DNA of 15,560 nt. It comes from Firmicutes bacterium ZCTH02-B6 (GTDB lineage: Bacteria; Bacillota; Limnochordia; Limnochordales; ZCTH02-B6). The stretch's first letter is position 1; each line of letters opens with the position of its first letter. Positions 1-5,512 of the stretch are shown here, piece after piece. Below the pieces are notes generated by a model. It saw only the letters and a list, made by a program, of their open reading frames with translations, was not told where the DNA came from and ran no database searches. Made by a program: the position numbers and the translations under genes. The DNA lies in contig LZRQ01000068.1 of NCBI GenBank assembly GCA_002159155.1, forward strand, positions 1-15,560, read 5' to 3'.

Positions 1-144
1 TACCCATCACCGAGGCAGGCCGCACCCGGTCGGGCGGGCTATCTCGGCTGATGCACCGGGTCATCTCTGGCGCTACTGGCTGACACACCTCGGACCGGCT
101 TCGTGCCCCAGAGGGCTTGACTCAGACCCGTCGGTTTCCTTCGG
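1..144. other. Unassigned left edge, no clear gene
   Basis: This stretch precedes the promoter of the osmF operon. On the + strand one frame is open from the window edge to a TGA at 81-83 and gives a 26-residue tail starting PITEAGRTRS, which could be the C-terminus of a gene lying to the left. A second + frame stays open to 148 but reads like random high-GC sequence. A short minus-strand frame from about 66 also runs off the edge. A 7-bp inverted repeat (ACCCGGT at 24-30, ACCGGGT at 55-61) encloses 24 bases. I recognise no tRNA, riboswitch or T-box motif. With so little sequence none of these readings can be chosen. Confidence 0.3.
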
Positions 145-174
145 TTGACACCCTCTTTCCAGAAACCGTATACT
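145..174 (+). promoter_or_regulatory. Sigma70/SigA-type promoter of the osmF operon
   Basis: The -35 hexamer TTGACA (145-150) matches the consensus fully and TATACT (169-174) matches the -10 consensus in 5 of 6 bases, with an 18-base spacer. The predicted transcription start is near 181, leaving a leader of about 137 bases before the osmF start codon. It is the best promoter-like sequence I found in the window. The overlapping dyads directly downstream suggest it is repressible. Confidence 0.75.
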
Positions 175-212
175 TGAACCACGCGGTTCACCAATTGGTC
201 CTATCTGGACCA
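175..212. promoter_or_regulatory. Operator-like cluster of three overlapping inverted repeats
   Basis: Three perfect dyads abut each other just after the -10 box: TGAACC-N4-GGTTCA (175-190), the 10-base palindrome ACCAATTGGT (190-199), and TGGTCC-N5-GGACCA (196-212). Together they cover roughly -6 to +31 relative to the predicted start, a usual place for a repressor. The likely reader is a dimeric regulator, and the RpiR-family protein at the end of this gene run is the nearest candidate, but that link is inference. The last two dyads could also form alternative RNA hairpins in the leader. Confidence 0.6.
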
Positions 213-304
213 TCCGGATCTTCCTCTGCGGCCCCGTGTCCGGGCGGCGGAAGGGTATAGCGCGCGCCCGCCAGCCGGGCGAGGTTTGCTACACTTTCTG
301 CGAC

Positions 305-309
305 GGAGG
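305..309 (+). promoter_or_regulatory. Shine-Dalgarno site that fixes the osmF start
   Basis: GGAGG lies 9 bases before the ATG at 319 and only 3 bases before the ATG at 313. The in-frame TTG at 286 has no usable site. The spacing favours ATG 319, which also gives a normal signal peptide beginning MLRLRS. Confidence 0.75.
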
Positions 310-318
310 CTGATGCCG

Positions 319-1257
319 ATGCTTCGTCTACGATCCCTGCTGGCCGTTGGTCTCGTCATGTTGCTCTTGGCCGCTGGGCCTTTCGCGGCCATGGCCCAGT
401 CCCCGATCCGGGTCGGTTCCAAGAACTTCACCGAACAGCTGGTGCTCGGCGAACTCATCCTGCAGGCGCTGGCCGCGCACGGCCTGCCCGTGGAAAACAG
501 GCTGAGCCTCGGCGGCACCGCCGTGGTGCGCCAAGCCCTGGAGACGGGTGAAATCGACGTCTATGCCGAATACACGGGCACCGCGCTGCTGGTCCATTTC
601 AGCGGCTACGGGCTCGACGTCCCCCGGGAGGTGTGGTCCAACCCGGAGACCTCGACGACCCTGGTGCGGGAAGTCGATCTCGAGCGCAACGGCCTCGCGT
701 GGCTGTGCCCGGCTGACGCCAACAACACTTATGCCATCGCCGTGCGTCGCCATTGGGCGGAAGAAAACGGAGTGTACACGGTGGCGGACCTGGCCGCCTA
801 CATCAACGGCGGCGGCCGGGTGATCTTCGCCTCCAATCCCGAGTTCATCGACCGGCCGGACGGGCTGCAGGCCTTTGAGCAGACGTACGGCTTTTCCATC
901 CCCCGCGGCGACGTGTTTGTCCTGGCGCAAGGGTCCTATGCCACCGCCCAGGCGCTGGCCAACGGCGCCAACGGCGTCAACGCCGCGATGGTGTTTGGCA
1001 CCGACGGCACCATCGCCGCGTTCGATCTGGTGGTACTGGACGATCCCCAAGGTGCCATGCCCATTTACCAGCCTGCGCCGGTAGTGCGGTCCGAAGTGCT
1101 GCAGGCCTATCCGCAGCTGGAGGAAGTCCTGTGCCAGGTGTTCGCGCACTTGGATGGGCGGACGCTGGCTGAGCTCAACGCGGAAGTGGACGTCTACGGA
1201 CGCCAGCCGGCTGCCGTTGCCCGTGACTTCCTGCAGCGCATCGGAGTGACCCGCTAA
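319..1257 (+). CDS. osmF: Osmoprotectant (betaine/choline-type) ABC transporter substrate-binding protein, OsmF/YehZ-like
   Basis: This 312-residue extracytoplasmic binding protein captures a quaternary-ammonium compatible solute for the importer encoded by the next three genes. Residues 1-26 form a signal peptide (Arg-rich start, hydrophobic core, AMA-Q cleavage site) with no lipobox cysteine. The mature part opens with VGSKNFTEQLVLGEL, the hallmark of the OpuAC/OpuCC/YehZ family. It continues with DVYAEYTGTAL, where related proteins usually have P for the A after Y, and later shows GTDGTIAAFDLVVLDD and a PAPVVR segment near the end of lobe two. The stop overlaps the permease start by one base (TAATG). 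In Escherichia coli the homologous system is osmotically induced and of low affinity; the true ligand here cannot be read from the sequence. A start at 313 is possible. Confidence 0.93.
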   Translation: MLRLRSLLAVGLVMLLLAAGPFAAMAQSPIRVGSKNFTEQLVLGELILQALAAHGLPVENRLSLGGTAVVRQALETGEIDVYAEYTGTALLVHFSGYGLDVPREVWSNPETSTTLVREVDLERNGLAWLCPADANNTYAIAVRRHWAEENGVYTVADLAAYINGGGRVIFASNPEFIDRPDGLQAFEQTYGFSIPRGDVFVLAQGSYATAQALANGANGVNAAMVFGTDGTIAAFDLVVLDDPQGAMPIYQPAPVVRSEVLQAYPQLEEVLCQVFAHLDGRTLAELNAEVDVYGRQPAAVARDFLQRIGVTR

Positions 1258-2501
1258 TGCGCGGCCCCGCGAGAACGGCCGGCGGCCGCAGCTGGCTCGG
1301 GATGGCCGGTGCGGCGCTGGCCCTCGTCGCGGTGTGCGGCCTGCCGTGGATCCAGAGCGCCCCTAATCCGCTGGCCCTTGGCTCGAGGTTTCTGGTGCGG
1401 GCCAGCACGGTGTCGTCCTTAGGCGGTTGGCCCGCCGCCTGCCTGCTCGCGGCCCCGGCAGCGGTCGCGCTCCTGGTGAGCGCCCGGCCGCTGGGTCCGC
1501 GAGGGGGCTGGTGGCTGTGGGCGGCCGGCAGCGCGGGGCTTTTGGCCGCGTGGGGCACCAGTGAGCCCTTGATCGCCGCCGGGCGCGCCTATGGTGCCGT
1601 GGCCAATGTGGCCTTATGGGGCAGCGGCGTGTGGCTGTCCTTGGCCGGCTACGGTCTGCTTATCTACGCTGGCGTCCTCAACATCCGCCGGGCGGGCCGT
1701 GTGCCTGCGACCCTCTGGTTACTGCTTTGGCTGCCGGCGCTGCTGGTCATTGCCCACGGGGCCTGGCTCGTCTTTCGGCCCGATCCGGCCGGGAACTGGC
1801 TGTGGCGGGTGTTTCAGGAAGAAGCCCAAAGCGGCGGGATCCAACACCGGCTCAGGGAGCATCTGTGGCTGGCCGGTGTGTCGGCCGGCTTGAGCATCGT
1901 CATCGGTGTCACCATCGGCATCTGGGGCTACTACCGGGAGCGGGTGGCCCAGGCGGCGCTGTATGTGTCCGGCGTCATATTGACACTGCCGTCCTTGGCC
2001 TTGTTTGCGATGCTCATGGAGCCTTTCGCCGCGCTGGCCAACGCCTACCCGGCGCTCCGCAGCTATGGCATTGGCGGTCTCGGAGCGGCCCCGGCCATTA
2101 CGGGGCTGGCCCTGTACGGGCTGCTGCCGGTGATCCGCAACACCCATGCGGGCCTGCACAGCGTCTCCGCCGCCCAAGTGGACGCTGCCCGCGGCATGGG
2201 CATGACGCCGCGGCAGATCATGTTCATGGTGCTCTTGCCCCACGCGCTGCCCATCATCATGGCAGGGGTACGGCAGACGGCGGTGCTGCTCATCGGGATC
2301 GCGACCCTCGCTCAGCTCATCGGCGGGGGAGGGCTCGGTTACTACATCCTCCAGGGCATCAACCGGGCCAGCATCGCCCATATCCTCCTCGGGGCTATCC
2401 CCGCGGTGCTGGTCGCCATCGCGGTAGACCTGCTCCTGGGCTGGCTCGCCCGCTGGCTGACGCCGAAAGGCCTGCGAATGTCCAGGGGGGTGTCGGCATG
2501 A
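1257..2501 (+). CDS. yehY: Osmoprotectant ABC transporter permease, long YehY-like type
   Basis: This 414-residue membrane protein is one of two different permeases of the importer. The N-terminal half carries about five extra hydrophobic segments (near 14-30, 57-75, 86-101, 117-140 and 151-172). The second half is a standard BPD_transp_1 domain from about 203, with the EAA loop at 305-328 (AARGMGMTPRQ ending in LLP) that docks on the ATPase. Small OpuCB-type permeases have about 210-280 residues, so the length points to YehY, which also has an N-terminal extension. The start ATG overlaps the osmF stop by one base and GGAG at 1243-1246 sits 10 bases upstream. The stop overlaps the next start (ATGA). 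Confidence 0.92.
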   Translation: MRGPARTAGGRSWLGMAGAALALVAVCGLPWIQSAPNPLALGSRFLVRASTVSSLGGWPAACLLAAPAAVALLVSARPLGPRGGWWLWAAGSAGLLAAWGTSEPLIAAGRAYGAVANVALWGSGVWLSLAGYGLLIYAGVLNIRRAGRVPATLWLLLWLPALLVIAHGAWLVFRPDPAGNWLWRVFQEEAQSGGIQHRLREHLWLAGVSAGLSIVIGVTIGIWGYYRERVAQAALYVSGVILTLPSLALFAMLMEPFAALANAYPALRSYGIGGLGAAPAITGLALYGLLPVIRNTHAGLHSVSAAQVDAARGMGMTPRQIMFMVLLPHALPIIMAGVRQTAVLLIGIATLAQLIGGGGLGYYILQGINRASIAHILLGAIPAVLVAIAVDLLLGWLARWLTPKGLRMSRGVSA

Positions 2502-3532
2502 GCCAACCGATCATTGTGTTTGAAGGCGTCACGAAACTGTACGGGCAGAAGAAAGCCGTAGACAACCTCAACCTGGCCATCATGCCCGGGGAAACCTGTG
2601 TGCTCATCGGCCCGTCGGGCTGCGGCAAGACGACCAGCCTGCGCATGATCAACCGGCTGGTGGAGCCTACCGCCGGGCGCATCTTGATCAACGGCGAGCC
2701 CAATGATCGCGTGCCGGCCGAAGAGCTGCGGCGGCAGATCGGCTACGTGATCCAGGGCGTCGGCTTGTTTGAGCACATGACCGTCGCCCAAAACGTAGGC
2801 GTGGTGCCGCGTCTTCTCGGCTGGCCGCAAAGCCGCATCGACGAACGTGTCGATGAGCTGTTGACGCTGGTGGGGCTCGACCCGGCCACCAACCGCAACA
2901 AATACCCGCGGCAGCTTTCCGGCGGCGAACAGCAGCGGGTGGGGGTAGCCCGGGCACTGGCGGCGGACCCGCCCATCCTGCTTATGGATGAGCCTTTTGG
3001 CGCCTTGGACCCCATCACCCGGGAACGGCTCCAGGGCGAGCTGCTCGCCATCCAGCGGGTGGTCAAAAAGACCATCGTCTTTGTCACCCACGACATCCAC
3101 GAAGCCCTCAAGCTGGCGGATCGCATCGCCATCATGCGCCAGGGGAGGCTGGTACAATACGACACGCCCGAGGCCATCCTGTGGCGGCCGGCCGACGAGT
3201 TTGTCCAGGACTTCGTGGGCGGAGACCGGGTGCTCAAGGCCTTGGGGCTCGTGCCGGTGTCCCGGGTGATGGAGCCTGCGGCCTTGCGCAACGGGCGCGC
3301 AGTTGCAACGGACGAAGCCGGCGGCGCTGCACCCGGAGGGGCGCCGGCTGGACGGGCCCCGGCGGCCGTGCCGGCCACGGCCACTCTGCGGGACGCCTTG
3401 TCCGCCGCGATCCTCAACGGCTTGGCCGACACTCCCGTCGTCGACGACAACGGGCGCGTCGTCGGCTGGATCCGGCGGGAACGGTTGTTGGAACTGCTGT
3501 CCGCCTTGCCGGTGCAGGGGGTGGCCTCGTGA
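2498..3532 (+). CDS. yehX: Osmoprotectant ABC transporter ATP-binding protein, YehX/OpuCA-like
   Basis: This 344-residue cytoplasmic ATPase powers the importer. Walker A is GPSGCGKT at 38-45, the Q-loop glutamine is Q86, the signature LSGGEQQR is at 140-147, Walker B with DEP is at 160-166 and the switch histidine is H198. The C-terminal tail (about 250-344) begins like a CBS domain (VSRVMEPA). It then has an Ala/Pro/Gly-rich stretch at about 270-295 and ends with a CBS-like DTPVVDDNGRVVGWI segment near 312. In OpuA/OpuCA proteins paired CBS domains sense ionic strength; here the pair looks reduced. The start ATG overlaps yehY by 4 bases and a GGGGGGTG sits just upstream. The upstream extension of this frame to 1616 is a shadow of yehY. 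Confidence 0.95.
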   Translation: MSQPIIVFEGVTKLYGQKKAVDNLNLAIMPGETCVLIGPSGCGKTTSLRMINRLVEPTAGRILINGEPNDRVPAEELRRQIGYVIQGVGLFEHMTVAQNVGVVPRLLGWPQSRIDERVDELLTLVGLDPATNRNKYPRQLSGGEQQRVGVARALAADPPILLMDEPFGALDPITRERLQGELLAIQRVVKKTIVFVTHDIHEALKLADRIAIMRQGRLVQYDTPEAILWRPADEFVQDFVGGDRVLKALGLVPVSRVMEPAALRNGRAVATDEAGGAAPGGAPAGRAPAAVPATATLRDALSAAILNGLADTPVVDDNGRVVGWIRRERLLELLSALPVQGVAS

Positions 3533-4302
3533 CGGTCGCGCGAGTCGTGCGGCTCGTGGCCTCGACGGTGGGGGCCATCGTGTTGCTGGGCGCGTTCTTC
3601 CTAATGGAAGATTTGCACGCTCGCATCCTCCTGGCCATCTGGCCCCAGTACCCTAACGCCTTGCCGTTTCAGGGCGGCACCATGTGGGAGATGGGCGTAC
3701 GCACGGTAGAGCTGGTGCTCTTGTCCACCTTGCTGTGCGTCGTGATCGGCATTCCCTTGGGCGTCATCGCAACCCGGCCCCGCTTCCGCGACGAATGGGC
3801 TCCGGTCGTCGACGGCCTGGTCAATGCGGGGCAAACCATCCCTTCACTGGCCATCGTCGCCTTGGCCCTGCCCCTGTTGGGCTTCGGTTTCGTGCCGGCG
3901 CTGGTGGCAATGGTGCTCTATGGTCTCCTGCCCGTCCTGCGCAACACCGCCGTGGCGCTGGAAACGGTCGATAAGGCCCAGCTGGACGCCGGGCGCGGCA
4001 TGGGCATGACACCGTGGCAGCTGTTGTGGATGGTGGAACTGCCCCACTCTATCCCGGTCATCTTGGCCGGCATCCGGACGTCCGCGGTGCTCAACGTCGG
4101 CGTGGCCGTCATTGCGGGGCTTATCGGCGCGGGCGGTTTCGGCACCGCGATCGTCCACGGCATCGATCTGCGCGTCCCCCCGCTGGTGTGGTACGGGGCC
4201 GTCCCCACCGCACTGCTGGCCGTCATCATGGACGTTTTCCTGCGGAGGCTGGAGGAGATCCTCACGCCACGAGGACTGAGGCTGCGGGCCGCACGGCGCT
4301 GA
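3529..4302 (+). CDS. yehW: Osmoprotectant ABC transporter permease, short YehW-like type
   Basis: This 257-residue permease completes the importer. One N-terminal hydrophobic segment (about 6-23) precedes a BPD_transp_1 domain with about five membrane segments. The EAA loop at about 145-172 has DAGRGMGMTPWQLLWMVELP, closely matching the loop of the long permease, so both probably touch the same ATPase dimer. The chosen start is GTG at 3529, whose bases overlap the yehX stop (GTGA), with AGGGGGTGG just upstream at 3516-3524. The frame is open further upstream to 3181, but that part only mirrors yehX and is alanine/arginine-rich nonsense. The order osmF-yehY-yehX-yehW equals the enterobacterial operon order. 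Confidence 0.92.
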   Translation: MTVARVVRLVASTVGAIVLLGAFFLMEDLHARILLAIWPQYPNALPFQGGTMWEMGVRTVELVLLSTLLCVVIGIPLGVIATRPRFRDEWAPVVDGLVNAGQTIPSLAIVALALPLLGFGFVPALVAMVLYGLLPVLRNTAVALETVDKAQLDAGRGMGMTPWQLLWMVELPHSIPVILAGIRTSAVLNVGVAVIAGLIGAGGFGTAIVHGIDLRVPPLVWYGAVPTALLAVIMDVFLRRLEEILTPRGLRLRAARR

Positions 4303-4360
4303 GGCGCTCCTGGCCCGCAGGGCCGTGGACTTCCCGTGTCGAAACGATCTGTCGCCTTTT

Positions 4361-4389
4361 GACGGGCCCCGTCCGGCGGTCTCCGCCGG
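4361..4389 (+). other. Two GC-rich hairpins in the leader of the RpiR-type regulator gene
   Basis: GACGG-GCC-CCGTC (4361-4373) is followed, sharing one base, by CCGGCGG-TCT-CCGCCGG (4373-4389), a perfect 7-bp stem with a 3-base loop. The second ends nine bases before the Shine-Dalgarno site. There is no T-run after them, so they are not a standard terminator. They could stabilise the 3' end of the transporter mRNA or lower translation of the regulator. A weaker GGCCC-GCA-GGGCC hairpin lies at 4312-4324. Confidence 0.45.
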
Positions 4390-4397
4390 CGCCGGCC

Positions 4398-4407
4398 AAA
4401 GAGGTGA
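4398..4407 (+). promoter_or_regulatory. Shine-Dalgarno site of the RpiR-type regulator
   Basis: AAAGAGGTGA resembles the anti-16S consensus with one G missing and lies 11 bases before ATG 4419. An in-frame GTG at 4404 falls inside this site, which argues against using it as the start. Confidence 0.6.
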
Positions 4408-4418
4408 ACGCCTTTACG

Positions 4419-5303
4419 ATGGAGCCGGAGCCGATACCTACCCCTGCTCCTCCGGACGGTGACAAGCGCGACCTGCTGCGGCGACTGACCAGCTTCCGGC
4501 AATCGCGGGCGAGCCGTACCGAACAGATCGTGTGCGACTACTTGATCTCCTCGTACCGGGACGCGGCCTTCCTCACCGCCGAGGAGCTGGCCCGGGCGGC
4601 CGGTGTGAGCAAGGCTACCGTCATCCGCCTCGCGACCAAGATCGGTTTCGCGAGCTTCAATGACCTGCGGGAGCGGCTGCGCCGGATCGTCACCGACGAC
4701 CTGCACCGCGCCGACCGGGAGGAACACGGCCCCGACGCGCTGCAGCCCGCCCAGCGGCTCATGGCCGTGGAAGCGGAAAACGTCCGCCGGTTGGCCCGGC
4801 AGTTGCGCTGGGAGGACGTGGAGCAGGCAGCTCACTGGCTGTGCGGCAGCCGCTCCGTCACGGTGCTCGGGCTTGGCCGCTGCGCGGCGCTGGCCGTGCA
4901 TGCGGGCTACCATCTCAAGCGCCTCTTGCCCCACGTGTACATCTACACGGCCGCCGACGCTAGCCTCTGGGATCACCTTGCCCTGGCGCGGGACGGGGGC
5001 GTCGTGCTGGCCATCGGCCTGCGGCCGTGCGACCGGCGCTTGGTGGAAGCAGTGGCATACGCCCGCTCCCTGGGGTATCCGATCCTGGCCGTCGTGGAGG
5101 AGTACGGCTCACCGCTCTCCGAAGCGGCAACGGTGGAGCTGCCGGCCCCTGCGGCGACTGACGCCTTTACCGGCGCGTACGCCGCGCCCATCACCCTCCT
5201 CACCGCGTTGGTGCATGCCGTGGCGGCGACGCTGGGCGAGACCGCGCTGACCCGGCTGCGGACCTTGGCCGAGGCCGGCGATGCGCTGAAGCTTTACTGC
5301 TAG
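4419..5303 (+). CDS. MurR/RpiR-family transcriptional regulator (HTH plus SIS domain)
   Basis: This 294-residue DNA-binding protein has an N-terminal HTH_6 region at about 25-95, with the recognition part AEELARAAGVSKATVIRLA at 54-72, followed by GFASFNDLRERL typical of the family. A SIS sugar-phosphate domain spans about 140-270. The usual SIS serines are missing: the first loop reads GLGRCAAL (151-158) and the second AIGLRPCDRRL (198-208), where many members have GxGxS and SxSG. The effector may therefore differ or contact the protein otherwise. It lies 116 bases after yehW and converges with the inositol operon. RpiR-type proteins repress iol genes in Salmonella and rhizobia, so an IolR-like role is plausible but unproven; local control of the osmF operon is the alternative. 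Confidence 0.92.
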   Translation: MEPEPIPTPAPPDGDKRDLLRRLTSFRQSRASRTEQIVCDYLISSYRDAAFLTAEELARAAGVSKATVIRLATKIGFASFNDLRERLRRIVTDDLHRADREEHGPDALQPAQRLMAVEAENVRRLARQLRWEDVEQAAHWLCGSRSVTVLGLGRCAALAVHAGYHLKRLLPHVYIYTAADASLWDHLALARDGGVVLAIGLRPCDRRLVEAVAYARSLGYPILAVVEEYGSPLSEAATVELPAPAATDAFTGAYAAPITLLTALVHAVAATLGETALTRLRTLAEAGDALKLYC

Positions 5304-5424
5304 GCGCTGCCCCGCGCTTGTGCCCTGCGGCCCTGCAGCCCTGTGGCCCGGCGCCGGCCGCCTCGGCCGTCGTGCGGCCCGCCCATCAGCCGCCTTGGCC
5401 GTCATCCAGTCCCGTCGATACAAG
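5304..5424. repeat. Short direct repeats between convergent genes
   Basis: A 15-base unit GCCGCCTYGGCCGTC occurs at 5357-5371 and 5389-5403 with one difference and a 32-base period. Just before it, three tandem 8-base units GCCCTGNN occupy 5322-5345. No start codon with a ribosome site or plausible protein is present, and the sequence looks like non-coding spacer. Confidence 0.5.
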
Positions 5425-5454
5425 AAGGGACAGGCCGGTGCAGCCTGTCCCTTT
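5425..5454. terminator. Bidirectional intrinsic terminator between the regulator gene and mmsA
   Basis: A perfect 11-bp stem (AAGGGACAGGC at 5425-5435, GCCTGTCCCTT at 5443-5453) has a 7-base loop. On the + strand it ends in TTT; on the - strand it continues CTTGTATC after the stem. It lies 122 bases after the regulator stop and about 60 bases after the mmsA stop, so it can end both converging transcripts. The T-runs are short, so efficiency is uncertain. Confidence 0.75.
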
Positions 5455-5512
5455 CGTGACCTTTGACGATAACCCCCCGGTCGTGACCCCGGACGGAGAC
5501 GTCCCGGCGGCG

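Noticed and set aside
1..144. Structured RNA (T-box, SRP RNA, RNase P RNA, tRNA) at the left edge
   Set aside because: I looked for conserved motifs on both strands and found none; one 7-bp inverted repeat is not enough.
287..295. TGCTACACT as an extended -10 element close to osmF
   Set aside because: It has no -35 match at a suitable distance and would start transcription almost at the ribosome site.
328..1149. 273-codon minus-strand frame opposite osmF
   Set aside because: The composition is that of a complementary frame of a high-GC gene, and the + strand encodes a clear binding protein.
1616..2497. Long in-frame extension upstream of the ATPase
   Set aside because: It overlaps the permease gene completely and reads as Arg/Gly/His-rich nonsense; the ATPase starts at the overlapping ATG at 2498.
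3181..3528. In-frame extension upstream of the short permease
   Set aside because: It mirrors the ATPase gene in another frame; the GTG at 3529 with a ribosome site and a real membrane segment is the better start.
4359..4387. TTGACG as the -35 of a promoter for the regulator gene
   Set aside because: No -10-like sequence lies 16-19 bases downstream; the region is occupied by GC hairpins.
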